A DNA stretch of 64,000 nucleotides from Luidia sarsii (taxonomy: Eukaryota; Echinodermata; Asteroidea; Paxillosida; Luidiidae): NCBI GenBank assembly GCA_949987565.1, contig OX465104.1:24887757-24951756 (forward strand), in the 5' to 3' direction. The stretch's first letter is position 1, and each line of letters begins with the position of its first letter. The notes below the pieces were generated by a model. It was given only the letters and a program-made list of their open reading frames with translations. It searched no databases and was not told where the DNA came from. Shown in pieces: positions 15,001 to 30,700 of the stretch. The position numbers were made by a program, and so were the translations under genes.

Positions 15001-18000
15001 CCTGACTATGATACACGTCGCTCTCCTGCCATGTCATGTTTCAATACCGCAATGCAACTGACAGTAATACACGTCACTATCCTGTCATGTCATGTTTCAA
15101 TACCGCAATGTGCCTGACCGTGATACACGTCACTCTCCTGCCATGTCATGTTTCAATACCGCAATGCGCCTGACTATGATACACGTCACTCTCCTGCAAT
15201 GTCATGTTTCAATACCGCAATGCTCCTGACTGTGATACATGTCTCTCTCCTGCCATATTTTTTCAATACCGCAATGCTCCTGACTGTGATACATGTCTCT
15301 CTCCCGCCATATCATGTTTCAATACCGCAATGCTCCTGCCTGTGATACATGTCTCTTTCCCGCCATATCATGTTTCAATACAGCTATGTTGCCGACTGTG
15401 ATACACGTCACTCTCCTGCCATGTCATGTTTCAATACCGCAATGTGCCTGACCGTGATACACGTCACTCTCCTGCCATGTCATGTTTCAATACCGCAATG
15501 CGCCTGACTGCGATACACGTCGCTGTCCTGCCATGTCATGTTTCAATACCGCAATGCTCCTGACTGTGATACATGTCTCTCTCCCGCCATATCATGTTTC
15601 AATACCGCTATGTGGCAGACTGTAATAAACGTCACTCTCCTGCCATGTCATGTTTCAATACCGCAATGTGCCTTACCGTGATACACGTCACTCTCCTGCC
15701 ATGTCATGTTTCAATACCGCAATGTGCCTGACCGTGATACACGTCACTCTCCTGCCATGTCATGTTTCAATACCGCAATGCGCCTGACTGTGATACAAGT
15801 CTCTCTCCTGCCATGTCATGTTTACCGCAATGCACCTGACTGTGATACACGTCACTCTCCTGCCATGTCATGTTTCAATACCGCAATGCAACTGACTGTA
15901 ATACACGTCATTCTCCTGTCATGTTCTGTTTCAATACTGCCATGCGCCTGATTGTGATAGACGTCACTCTCCTGCCATGTCATGGTTCAATACCGCAATG
16001 CGTCTGACTATGATACACGTCACTCTCTTGCCATGTCATGTTTCAATACCGCAATGTTCCTGACTGTGATACATGTCTCTCTCCTGCCATATCATATTTC
16101 GATACCGCAATGTGCGTGACCGTGATACATGTCACTCTCCTGCCATGACATGTTTAAATACTGCAATGCGCCTGACTGTGATACATGTCACTCTCCTGCC
16201 AAGTCATGTTTCAATACCGCGATGCACCTGACTGTAATACACGTCACTCTCCTGCCATGTCATGTTTCAATACCGCAATGCGCCTGACCGTGATACACGT
16301 CACTCTCCTGCCATGTCATGTTTCAATACCGCAATGCGCCTGACGGTGATACACGTCACTCTCCTGCCATGTCATGTTTCAATACCGCAATGTGCCTGAC
16401 TGTGATACACGTCACTCTCCTGCCATGTCATGTTTCAATACCGCAATGTGCCTGACAGTGATACACGTCACTCTCCTGCCATGTCATGTTTCAATACCGC
16501 AATGTGCCTGACCGTGATACACGTCACTCTCCTGTCATGTCATGTTTCAATACCGCAATGCGCCTGACTGCGATACACGTCACTCTCCTCCCATGTCATG
16601 TTTCAATACCGCAATGTGCCTGACTGTGATACACGTCACTCTCCTGCCATGTCATGTTTCAATACCGCAATGTGCCTGACCGTGATACACGTCACTCTCC
16701 TGCCATGTCATGTTTCAATACCGCAATATGCCTGGCCGTGATACACGTCACTCTCCTGCAATGTCATGTTTCAATACCGCAATGCGCCTGACTGTGATAC
16801 AAGTCTCTCTCCTGCCATGTCATGTTTACCGCAATGCACCTGACTGTGATACACGTCGCTCTCCTGCCATGTCATGTTTCAATACCGCAATGCAACTGAC
16901 TGTAATACACGTCACTCTCCTGCCATGTCATGTTTCAATACCGCAATGCGCCTGACTGTGATACAAGTCTCTCTCCTGCCATATCATGTTTACCGCAATG
17001 GACCTGACTGTGATACACGTCACTCTCCTGGGATGTCAAGTTTCAATACCGCAATGCGCCTGCTGTGATACACGTCGCTCTCCTGCCATGTCATGTTTGA
17101 ATACCGCAATGTGCCTGACTATGATACACGTCGCTCTCCTGCCATGTCATGTTTCAATACCGCAATGCAACTGACTGTAATACACGTCACTATCCTGTCA
17201 TGTCATTTTTCAATACCGCAATGTGCCTGACCGTGATACACGTCACTCTCCTGCCATGTCATGTTTTAATACCGCAATGCGCCTGACTATGATACACGTC
17301 ACTCTCCTGCAATGTCATGTTTCAATACCGCAATGCTCCTGACTGTGATACATGTCTCTCTCCTGCCATATTTTTTCAATACCGCAATGCTCCTGACTGT
17401 GATACATGTCTCTCTCCCGCCATATCATGTTTCAATACCGCAATGCTCCTGCCTGTGATACATGTCTCTTTCCCGCCATATCATGTTTCAATACCGCTAT
17501 GTTGCCGACTGTGATACACGTCACTCTCCTGCCATGTCATGTTTCAATACCGCAATGTGCCTGACCGTGATACACGTCACTCTCCTGCCATGTCATGTTT
17601 CAATACCGCAATGCGCCTGACTGCGATACACGTCGCTGTCCTGCCATGTCATGTTTCAATACCGCAATGCTCCTGACTGTGATACATGTCTCTCTCCCTC
17701 CATATCATGTTTCAATATCGCTATGTGGCCGACTGTAATAAAAGCACTCTCCTGCCATGTCATGTTTCAATACCGCAATGCGCCTGACTGTGATACAAGT
17801 CTCTCTCCTGCCATATCATGTTTACCGCAATGGACCAGACTGTGATATATGTCACTCTCCTGGGATGTCAAGTTTCAATACCGCAATGCGCCTGCTGTGA
17901 TACACGTCGCTCTCCTGCCTTGTTATGTTTGAATACCGCAATGTGCCTGAACATGATACACGTCACTCTCCTGCCATGTCATGTTTCAATACCGCAATGG
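1..18000. repeat. Satellite A zone 1: HOR of about 4.6-4.8 kb
   Basis: Diagnostic monomer variants recur at fixed distances. A block starting at 1,138 returns at 5,919 and 10,532 (offsets 4,781 and 4,613; the difference, 168, is three monomers). A second marker at 2,198 returns at 6,811 and 11,592 with offsets 4,613 and 4,781. Inside each unit a half-unit repeat of 2,225-2,281 bp is visible (2,198 to 4,423; 6,811 to 9,036; 2,754 to 5,035; 7,367 to 9,648). After about 13 kb the order is rearranged: 13,149-14,300 matches 9,036-10,200 at offset 4,113. Copies are nearly identical, which indicates recent amplification. Confidence 0.9.
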
Positions 18001-21000
18001 GCATGACCGTGATACATGTCACTCTCCTGCCATGACATGTTTGAATACTGCAATGCGCCTGACTATGATACATGTCACTCTCCTGCCATGTCATGTTTCA
18101 ATACCGCGATGCACCTGACTGTAATACACGTCACTCTCCTGCCATGTCATGTTTCAATACCGCAATGCGCCTGACTGTGATACACGTCGCTCTCCTGCCA
18201 TGTCATGGTTCAATACCGCAATGCGTCTGACTATGATACACGTCACTCTCCTCCCATGTCATGTTTCAATACCGCAATGCGCCTGACTGTGATACACGTC
18301 ACTCTCCTGCCGTGTCATGTTTCAATACCGCAATGCAACTGACTGTAATACACGTCACTCTCCTGTCAAGTCATGTTTCAATACCGCAATGCTCCTGGCT
18401 GTGATACATGTCTCTCTCCCGCCATATCATGTTTCAATACCGCTATGTTGCCGACTGTGATACACATCACTCTCCTGCCATGTCATGTTTCAATACCGCA
18501 ATGTGCCTGACCGTGATAAACGTCACTCTCCTACCATGTCATGTTTCAATTCCGCAATGCGCCTGACTGCGATACACGTCACTCTCCTGCCATGTCATGT
18601 TTCAATACCGCAATGTGCCTGACCCTGATACACGTCACAGTCCTGCCATGTCATGTTTCAATACCGCAATGCGCCTGACTGTGATACAAGTCTCTCTCCT
18701 GCCATGTCATGTGTACCGCAATGCACCTGACTGTGATACACGTCACTCTCATGCCATGTCATGTTTCAATACCGCAATGCAACTGACTGTAATACACGTC
18801 ATTCTCCTGTCATGTTCTGTTTCAATACCGCCATGCGCCTGATTGTGATACACGTCACTCTCCTGCCAAGTCATGGTTCAATAACGCAATGCGTCTGACT
18901 ATGATACACGTCACTCTCCTGCCATGTCATGTTTCAATACCGCAATGCGCCTGACTGTGATACACGTCACTCTCCTGCCGTGTCATGTTTCAAAACCGCA
19001 ATGCAACTGACTGTAATACACGTCACTCTCCTGTCAGGTCATGTTTCAATACCGCAATGCGCCTGACTGTGATACAAATCTCTCTCCTGCCATGTCATGT
19101 CTACCGCAATGCACCTGACTGTGATACATGTCACTCTCATGCCATGTCATGTTTCAATACCGCAATGCAACTGACTGTAATACACGACATTCTCCTGTCA
19201 TGTTCTGTTTCAATACCGCCTTGCGCCTGATTGTCATACACGTCACTCTCCTGCCATGTCATGGTTCAATAACGCAATGCGTCTGACTATGATACACGTC
19301 ACTCTCCTGCCATGTCATGTTTCAATACCGCAATGCGCCTGACTGTGATACACGTCACTCTCCTGCCGTGTCATGTTTCAATACCGCAATGCAACTGACT
19401 GTAATACACGTCACTCTCCTGTCATGTCATGTTTCAATACCGCAATGTGCCTGACCGTGATACACGTCACTCTCCTGCCATGTCATGTTTCAATACCGCA
19501 ATGCGCCTGACTATGATACACGTCACTCTCCTGCCATATCATGTTTCAATACCGCAATGCTCCTGACTGTGATACATGTCTCTCTCCCGCCATATCATGT
19601 TTCAATACCGCAATGCTCCTGACTGTGATACATGTCTCTCTCCCGCCATATCATGTTTCAATAACGCTATGTTGCCGACTGTGATACACGTCACTCTCCT
19701 GCCATGTCATGTTTCAATACCGCAATGTGCCTGACCGTGATAAACGTCACTCTGCTGCCATGTCATGTTTCAATACCGCAATGCGCCTGACTGCGATACA
19801 CGTCACTCTCCTGCCATGTCATGTTTCAATACCGCAATGCGCCTGACTGTAATACATGTCACTCTCCTGGGATGTCATGTTTCAATACCGCAATGCGCCT
19901 GACTGTGATACATGTCTCTCTCCTGCCATGTCATGTTTACCGCAATGCACCTGACTGTGATACACGGCACTCTCCTGGGATGTCAAGTTTCAATACCGCA
20001 ATGCGCCTGACTGTGATACACGTCGCTCTCCTGCCATGTCATGTTTGAATATCGCAATGTGCCTGACTATGATACACGTCACTCTCCCGCCATATCATGT
20101 TTCAATACCGCTATGTGGCCGACTGTGATACACGTCACTCTCCTGCCATGTCATGTTTTTTTAATACCGCAATGTGCCTGACCGTGATACACGTCACTCT
20201 CCTGCCATGTCATGTTTCAATACCGCAATGTGCATGACCGTGATACACGTCACTCTCCTGCCATGTCATGTCTCAATACCGCAATGCGCCTGACCGTGAT
20301 ACACTTCACTCTGCTGCCATGTCATGTTTCAATACCGCAATGCGCCTGACTGTGATACATGTCTCTCTCCTGCCATGTCATGTTTCAATACAGTAATGCG
20401 CCTGACTGTGATACAAGTATCTCTCCTGCCATGTCATGTTTCAATACCGCAATGCGCCTGACTGTGATACACGTCGCTCTCCTGCCATGTCATGGTTCAA
20501 TACCGCAATGCGTCTGACTATGATACACGTCACTCTCCTCCCATGTCATGTTTCAATACCGCAATGCGCCTGACTGTGATACACGTCACTCTCCCGCCAT
20601 ATCATGTTTCAATAACGCTCTGTTGCCGACTGTGATACATGTCACTCTCCTGCCATGTCATGTTTCAATACCGCAATGTGCCTGACCGTGATACACTTCA
20701 CTCTGCTGCCATGTCATGTTTCAATACCGCAATGCGCCTGACTGCGATACACATCACTCTCCTGCCATGTTATGTTTCAATACCGCAATGCGTCTGACTG
20801 TGATACAAGTCTCTCTCCTGCCATATCATGTTAACCGCAATGCACCTGACTGTGATACACGTCACTCTCCTGCCATGTCATGTTTCAATACCGCAATGCT
20901 CCTGACTGTGATACATGTCATTCTCTTCTGCTTGTCATGTTTCAATACCGCAATGCTCCTGCCTGTGATACATGTCTCTCTCCCGCCATATCATGTTTCA

Positions 21001-21720
21001 ATACCGCAATGCTCCTGACTGTGATACATGTCTCTCTCCCGCCATATCATGTTTCAATAACGCTATGTTGCCGACTGTGATACAAGTCACTCTCCTGCCA
21101 TGTCATGTTTCAATACCGCAATACACCTGATTGTGATTCACGTCAATCTCCTGCCATGTGCTGTTTCAATACCGCAATGTGCCTGACCGTGATACACGTC
21201 ACTCTACTGCCATGTCATGTTTCAATACCGCAATGCGCCTGACTGTGATACAAGTCTCTCTCCTGCCATGTCATGTTTCAATACCGCAATGCGCCTGACT
21301 GTGATACAAGTCTCTCTCATGCCATGTCATGTTTCAATACCGCAATGCAACTGACTGTAATACACGTCATTCTCCTGTCATGTTCTGTTTCATTAGCCAT
21401 GCGCCTGATTGTGATACACGTCTCTCTCCTGCCATGTCATGTTTCAATACCGCAAAGCGTCTAACTATGATACACGTCACTCTCCTCCCATGTCATGTTT
21501 CAATACCGCAATGCGCCTGACTGTGATACACGTCACTCTCCTGCCATGTCATGTTTCAATACCGCAATGCAACTGACTGTAATACACGTCACTCTCCTGT
21601 CATGTCATGTTTCAATACCGCAATGTGCCTGACCGTGATACACGTCACTCTCCTGCCATGTCATGTTTCAATACCGCAATGCGCCTGACTATGATACACG
21701 TCACTCTCCTGCAATGTCAT
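18000..21720. repeat. Satellite A zone 2: diverged, poorly ordered monomers
   Basis: Still the 56-bp satellite, but monomers carry more private changes (for example a longer t run near 20,155-20,161, a truncated monomer near 21,385-21,395, and several aataacgc variants), and I find no long exact HOR here. It separates two homogeneous HOR zones and looks like an older or boundary segment. Confidence 0.7.
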
Positions 21721-24700
21721 GTTTCAATACAGCAATGCTCCTGACTGTGATACATGTCTCTCTCCCGCCATATCATGTTTCAATACCGCAATGCTCCTGC
21801 CTGTGATACATGTCTCTCTCCCGCCATATCATGTTTCAATACCGCTATGTTGCCGACTGTGATACACGTCACTCTCCTGCAATGTCATGTTTCAATACAG
21901 CAATGCTCCTGACTGTGATACATGTCTCTCTCCCGCCATATCATGTTTCAATACCGCAATGCTCCTGACTGTGATACATGTCTCTCTCCCGCCATATCAT
22001 GTTTCAATACCGCAATGCGCCTGACTGTGATACAAGTCTCTCTCCTGCCATGTCATGTTTACCGCAATGCGCCTGACTGTGATACACGTCGCTCTCCTGC
22101 CATGTCATGTTTGAATACCGCAATGTGCCTGACTATGATACACGTCACTCTCCCGCCATATCATGTTTCAATACCGCTATGTGGCCGACTGTGATACACG
22201 TCACTCTCCTGCCATGTCATGTTTCAATACCGCAATGTGCCTGACCGTGATACACGTCACTCTCCTGCCATGTCATGTTTTAATACCGCAATGCGCCTGA
22301 CTGCGATACAAGTCACTCTCCTGCCATGTCATGTTTCAATACCGCAATACGCCTAACTGTGATACAAGTCTCTCTCCTGCCATGTCATGTTTACCGCAAT
22401 GCACCTGACTGTGATACACGTCACTCTCCTGCCATGTCATGTTTCAATACCGCAATGCTCCTGACTGTGATACATGTCTCTCTCCCGCCATATCATGTTT
22501 CAATAACGCTATGTTGCCAACTGTGATACACATCACTCTCCTGCCATGTCATGTTTCAATACCGCAATGCGCCTGACTGCGATACACGTCACTCTCCTGC
22601 CATGTCATGTTTCAATACCGCAATGCGCCTGACTGTGATACAAGTCTCTCTCCTGCCATGTCATGTTTACCGCAATGCGCCTGACTGTGATACACGTCAC
22701 TCTCCTGCCATGTCATGTTTCAATACCGCAATGCAACTGACTGTAATACACGTCACTCTCCTGTCATGTCATGTTTCAATACCGCAATGCGCCTGACTAT
22801 GATACACGTCACTCTCCTGCAATGTCATGTTTCAATACAGCAATGCTCCTGACTGTGATACATGTCTCTCTCCCGCCATATCATGTTTCAATACCGCAAT
22901 GCTCCTGCCTGTGATACATGTCTCTCTCCCGCCATATCATGTTTCAATACCGCTATGTTGCCGACTGTGATACACGTCACTCTCCTGCCATGTCATGTTT
23001 CAATACCGCAATGTGCCTGACCGTGATACACGCCACTCTCCTGCCATGTCATGTTTCAATACCGCAATGCGCCTGACTGCGATACACGTCACTCTCCTGC
23101 CATGTCATGTTTCAATACCGCAATGTGCCTGACCGTGATACACGTCAGTCTCCTGCCATGTCATGTTTCAATACCGCAATGCGCCTGACTGCGATACACG
23201 TCACTCTCCTGCCATGTCATGTTTCAATACCGCAAGGCGCCTGACTGTGATACAAGTCTCTCTCCTGCCATGTCATGTTTACCGCAATGCGCCTGACTGT
23301 GATACACGTCACTCTCCTGCCATGTCATGTTTGAATACCGCAATGTGCCTGACTATGATACACGTCACTCTCCCGCCATGTCATGTTTCAATACCGCAAT
23401 GTGCCTGACCGTGATACACGCCACTCTCCTGCCATGTCATGTTTCAATACCGCAATGCGCCTGACTGCGATACACGTCACTCTCCTGCCATGTCATGTTT
23501 CAATACCGCAATGTGCCTGACCGTGATACACGTCACTCTCCTGCCATGTCATGTTTTAATACCGCAATGCGCCTGACTGCGATACAAGTCACTCTCCTGC
23601 CATGTCATGTTTCAATACTGCAATGCGCCTGACTGTGATACAAGTCTCTCTCCTGCCATGTCATGTTTACCGCAATGCACCTGACTGTGATACACGTCAC
23701 TCTCCTGCCATGTCATGTTTCAATACCGCAATGCGCCTGACTGCGATACACGTCACTCTCCTGCCATGTCATGTTTCAATACCGCAATGCGCCTGACTGT
23801 GATACAAGTCTCTCTCCTGCCATGTCATGTTAACCGCAATGCACCTGACTGTGATACACGTCACTCTCCTGCCATGTCATGTTTCAATACCGCAATGCTC
23901 CTGACTGTGATACACGTCACTCTCCTGCAATGTCATGTTTCAATACCGCAATGCTCCTGACTGTGATACATGTCTCTCTCCTGCCATATCATGTTTCAAT
24001 ACAGCAATGCGCCTGACTGTGATACAAGTCTCTCTCCTGCCATGTCATGTTTACCGCAATGCGCCTGACTGTGATACACGTCGCTCTCCTGCCATGTCAT
24101 GTTTGAATACCGCAATGTGCCTGACTATGATACACGTCACTCTCCCGCCATATCATGTTTCAATACCGCTATGTGGCCGACTGTGATACACGTCACTCTC
24201 CTGCCATGTCATGTTTCAATACCGCAATGTGCCTGACCGTGATACACGTCACTCTCCTGCCATGTCATGTTTTAATACCGCAATGCTCCTGACTGCGATA
24301 CAAGTCACTCTCCTGCCATGTCATGTTTCAATACCGCAATACGCCTAACTGTGATACAAGTCTCTCTCCTGCCATGTCATGTTTACCGCAATGCACCTGA
24401 CTGTGATACACGTCACTCTCCTGCCATGTCATGTTTCAATACCGCAATGCGCCTGACTGTGATACATGTCTCTCTCCCGCCATATCATGTTTCAATAACG
24501 CTATGTTGCCAACTGTGATACACATCACTCTCCTGCCATGTCATGTTTCAATACCGCAATGCGCCTGACTGCGATACACGTCACTCTCCTGCCATGTCAT
24601 GTTTCAATACCGCAATGCGCCTGACTGTGATACAAGTCTCTCTCCTGCCATGTCATGTTTACCGCAATGCGCCTGACTGTGATACACGTCACTCTCCTGC

Positions 24701-27700
24701 TATGTCATGTTTGAATACCGCAATGTGCCTGACTATGATACACGTCACTCTCCCGCCATGTCATGTTTCAATACCGCAATGTGCCTGACCGTGATACACG
24801 CCACTCTCCTGCCATGTCATGTTTCAATACCGCAATGCGCCTGACTGCGATACACGTCACTCTCCTGCCATGTCATGTTTTAATACCGCAATGCGCCTGA
24901 CTGTGATACAAGTCTCTCTCCTGCCATGTCATGTTTACCGCAATGCGCCTGACTGTGATACACGTCACTCTCCTGCCATGTCATGTTTCAATACCGCAAT
25001 GCAACTGACTGTAATACACGTCACTCTCCTGTCATGTCATGTTTCAATACCGCAATGCGCCTGACTATGATACACGTCACTCTCCTGCAATGTCATGTTT
25101 CAATACAGCAATGCTCCTGACTGTGATACATGTCTCTCTCCCGCCATATCATGTTTCAATACCGCAATGCTCCTGCCTGTGATACATGTCTCTCTCCCGC
25201 CATATCATGTTTCAATACCGCTATGTTGCCGACTGTGATACACGTCACTCTCCTGCCATGTCATGTTTCAATACCGCAATGTGCCTGACCGTGATACACG
25301 CCACTCTCCTGCCATGTCATGTTTCAATACCGCAATGCGCCTGACTGCGATACACGTCACTCTCCTGCCATGTCATGTTTCAATACCGCAATGTGCCTGA
25401 CCGTGATACACGTCAGTCTCCTGCCATGTCATGTTTCAATACCGCAATGCGCCTGACTGCGATACACGTCACTCTCCTGCCATGTCATGTTTCAATACCG
25501 CAATGCGCCTGACTGTGATACAAGTCTCTCTCCTGCCATGTCATGTTTACCGCAATGCGCCTGACTGTGATACACGTCACTCTCCTGCCATGTCATGTTT
25601 CAATACCGCAATGCGCCTGACTGCGATACACGTCACTCTCCTGCAATGTCATGTTTCAATACCGCAATGTGCCTGACCGTGATACACGTCACTCTCCTGC
25701 CATGTCATGTTTTAATACCGCAATGCGCCTGACTGCGATACAAGTCACTCTCCTGCCATGTCATGTTTCAATACTGCAATGCGCCTGACTGTGATACAAG
25801 TCTCTCTCCTGCCATGTCATGTTTACAGCAATGCACCTGACTGTGATACACGTCACTCTCCTGCCATGTCATGTTTCAATACCGCAAAGCGTCTAACTAT
25901 GATACACGTCACTCTCCTCCCATGTCATGTTTCAATACCGCAATGCGCCTGACTGTGATACACGTCACTCTCCTGCCATGTCATGTTTCAATACCGCAAT
26001 GCAACTGACTGTAATACACGTCACTCTCCTGTCATGTCATGTTTCAATACCGCAATGTGCCTGACCGTGATACACGTCACTCTCCTGCCATGTCATGTTT
26101 CAATACCGCAATGCGCCTGACTATGATACACGTCACTCTCCTGCAATGTCATGTTTCAATACAGCAATGCTCCTGACTGTGATACATGTCTCTCTCCCGC
26201 CATATCATGTTTCAATACCGCAATGCTCCTGCCTGTGATACATGTCTCTCTCCCGCCATATCATGTTTCAATACCGCTATGTTGCCGACTGTGATACACG
26301 TCACTCTCCTGCAATGTCATGTTTCAATACAGCAATGCTCCTGACTGTGATACATGTCTCTCTCCCGCCATATCATGTTTCAATACCGCAATGCTCCTGA
26401 CTGTGATACATGTCTCTCTCCCGCCATATCATGTTTCAATACCGCAATGCGCCTGACTGTGATACAAGTCTCTCTCCTGCCATGTCATGTTTACCGCAAT
26501 GCGCCTGACTGTGATACACGTCGCTCTCCTGCCATGTCATGTTTGAATACCGCAATGTGCCTGACTATGATACACGTCACTCTCCCGCCATATCATGTTT
26601 CAATACCGCTATGTGGCCGACTGTGATACACGTCACTCTCCTGCCATGTCATGTTTCAATACCGCAATGTGCCTGACCGTGATACACGTCACTCTCCTGC
26701 CATGTCATGTTTTAATACCGCAATGCGCCTGACTGCGATACAAGTCACTCTCCTGCCATGTCATGTTTCAATACCGCAATACGCCTAACTGTGATACAAG
26801 TCTCTCTCCTGCCATGTCATGTTTACCGCAATGCACCTGACTGTGATACACGTCACTCTCCTGCCATGTCATGTTTCAATACCGCAATGCTCCTGACTGT
26901 GATACATGTCTCTCTCCCGCCATATCATGTTTCAATAACGCTATGTTGCCAACTGTGATACACATCACTCTCCTGCCATGTCATGTTTCAATACCGCAAT
27001 GCGCCTGACTGCGATACACGTCACTCTCCTGCCATGTCATGTTTCAATACCGCAATGCGCCTGACTGTGATACAAGTCTCTCTCCTGCCATGTCATGTTT
27101 ACCGCAATGCGCCTGACTGTGATACACGTCACTCTCCTGCTATGTCATGTTTGAATACCGCAATGTGCCTGACTATGATACACGTCACTCTCCCGCCATG
27201 TCATGTTTCAATACCGCAATGTGCCTGACCGTGATACACGCCACTCTCCTGCCATGTCATGTTTACCGCAATGCGCCTGACTGTGATACACGTCACTCTC
27301 CTGCCATGTCATGTTTCAATACCGCAATGCAACTGACTGTAATACACGTCACTCTCCTGTCATGTCATGTTTCAATACCGCAATGCGCCTGACTATGATA
27401 CACGTCACTCTCCTGCAATGTCATGTTTCAATACAGCAATGCTCCTGACTGTGATACATGTCTCTCTCCCGCCATATCATGTTTCAATACCGCAATGCTC
27501 CTGCCTGTGATACATGTCTCTCTCCCGCCATATCATGTTTCAATACCGCTATGTTGCCGACTGTGATACACGTCACTCTCCTGCCATGTCATGTTTCAAT
27601 ACCGCAATGTGCCTGACCGTGATACACGCCACTCTCCTGCCATGTCATGTTTCAATACCGCAATGCGCCTGACTGCGATACACGTCACTCTCCTGCCATG

Positions 27701-30700
27701 TCATGTTTCAATACCGCAATGTGCCTGACCGTGATACACGTCAGTCTCCTGCCATGTCATGTTTCAATACCGCAATGCGCCTGACTGCGATACACGTCAC
27801 TCTCCTGCCATGTCATGTTTCAATACCGCAAGGCGCCTGACTGTGATACAAGTCTCTCTCCTGCCATGTCATGTTTACCGCAATGCGCCTGACTGTGATA
27901 CACGTCACTCTCCTGCCATGTCATGTTTGAATACCGCAATGTGCCTGACTATGATACACGTCACTCTCCCGCCATGTCATGTTTCAATACCGCAATGTGC
28001 CTGACCGTGATACACGCCACTCTCCTGCCATGTCATGTTTCAATACCGCAATGCGCCTGACTGCGATACACGTCACTCTCCTGCCATGTCATGTTTCAAT
28101 ACCGCAATGTGCCTGACCGTGATACACGTCACTCTCCTGCCATGTCATGTTTTAATACCGCAATGCGCCTGACTGCGATACAAGTCACTCTCCTGCCATG
28201 TCATGTTTCAATACTGCAATGCGCCTGACTGTGATACAAGTCTCTCTCCTGCCATGTCATGTTTACCGCAATGCACCTGACTGTGATACACGTCACTCTC
28301 CTGCCATGTCATGTTTCAATACCGCAATGCGCCTGACTGCGATACACGTCACTCTCCTGCCATGTCATGTTTCAATACCGCAATGCGCCTGACTGTGATA
28401 CAAGTCTCTCTCCTGCCATGTCATGTTAACCGCAATGCACCTGACTGTGATACACGTCACTCTCCTGCCATGTCATGTTTCAATACCGCAATGCTCCTGA
28501 CTGTGATACACGTCACTCTCCTGCAATGTCATGTTTCAATACCGCAATGCTCCTGACTGTGATACATGTCTCTCTCCTGCCATATCATGTTTCAATACCG
28601 CAATGCTCCTGACTGTGATACATGTCTCTCTCCCGCCATATCATGTTTCAATAATGCTATGTTGCCAACTGTGATACACATCACTCTCCTGCCATGTCAT
28701 GTTTCAATACCGCAATGTGCCTGACCGTGATACATGTCACTCTCCTGCCATGTAATGTTTCAATACAGCAATGCGCCTGACTGTGATACAAGTCTCTCTC
28801 CTGCCATGTCATGTTTACCGCAATGCGCCTGACTGTGATACACGTCGCTCTCCTGCCATGTCATGTTTGAATACCGCAATGTGCCTGACTATGATACACG
28901 TCACTCTCCCGCCATATCATGTTTCAATACCGCTATGTGGCCGACTGTGATACACGTCACTCTCCTGCCATGTCATGTTTCAATACCGCAATGTGCCTGA
29001 CCGTGATACACGTCACTCTCCTGCCATGTCATGTTTTAATACCGCAATGCTCCTGACTGCGATACAAGTCACTCTCCTGCCATGTCATGTTTCAATACCG
29101 CAATACGCCTAACTGTGATACAAGTCTCTCTCCTGCCATGTCATGTTTACCGCAATGCACCTGACTGTGATACACGTCACTCTCCTGCCATGTCATGTTT
29201 CAATACCGCAATGCGCCTGACTGTGATACATGTCTCTCTCCCGCCATATCATGTTTCAATAACGCTATGTTGCCAACTGTGATACACATCACTCTCCTGC
29301 CATGTCATGTTTCAATACCGCAATACGCCTGACTGCGATACACGTCACTCTCCTGCCATGTCATGTTTCAATACCGCAATGCGCCTGACTGTGATACAAG
29401 TCTCTCTCCTGCCATGTCATGTTTACCGCAATGCGCCTGACTGTGATACACGTCACTCTCCTGCTATGTCATGTTTGAATACCGCAATGTGCCTGACTAT
29501 GATACACGTCACTCTCCCGCCATGTCATGTTTCAATACCGCAATGTGCCTGACCGTGATACACGCCACTCTCCTGCCATGTCATGTTTCAATACCGCAAT
29601 GCGCCTGACTGCGATACACGTCACTCTCCTGCCATGTCATGTTTTAATACCGCAATGCGCCTGACTGTGATACAAGTCTCTCTCCTGCCATGTCATGTTT
29701 ACCGCAATGCGCCTGACTGTGATACACGTCACTCTCCTGCCATGTCATGTTTCAATACCGCAATGCAACTGACTGTAATACACGTCACTCTCCTGCAATG
29801 TCATGTTTCAATACAGCAATGCTCCTGACTGTGATACATGTCTCTCTCCCGCCATATCATGTTTCAATACCGCAATGCTCCTGCCTGTGATACATGTCTC
29901 TCTCCCGCCATATCATGTTTCAATACCGCTATGTTGCCGACTGTGATACACGTCACTCTCCTGCCATGTCATGTTTCAATACCGCAATGTGCCTGACCGT
30001 GATACACGCCACTCTCCTGCCATGTCATGTTTCAATACCGCAATGCGCCTGACTGCGATACACGTCACTCTCCTGCCATGTCATGTTTCAATACCGCAAT
30101 GTGCCTGACCGTGATACACGTCAGTCTCCTGCCATGTCATGTTTCAATACCGCAATGCGCCTGACTGCGATACACGTCACTCTCCTGCCATGTCATGTTT
30201 CAATACCGCAATGCGCCTGACTGTGATACAAGTCTCTCTCCTGCCATGTCATGTTTACCGCAATGCGCCTGACTGTGATACACGTCACTCTCCTGCCATG
30301 TCATGTTTGAATACCGCAATGTGCCTGACTATGATACACGTCACTCTCCCGCCATGTCATGTTTCAATACCGCAATGTGCCTGACCGTGATACACGCCAC
30401 TCTCCTGCCATGTCATGTTTCAATACCGCAATGCGCCTGACTGCGATACACGTCACTCTCCTGCAATGTCATGTTTCAATACCGCAATGTGCCTGACCGT
30501 GATACACGTCACTCTCCTGCCATGTCATGTTTTAATACCGCAATGCGCCTGACTGCGATACAAGTCACTCTCCTGCCATGTCATGTTTCAATACTGCAAT
30601 GCGCCTGACTGTGATACAAGTCTCTCTCCTGCCATGTCATGTTTACCGCAATGCACCTGACTGTGATACACGTCACTCTCCTGCCATGTCATGTTTCAAT

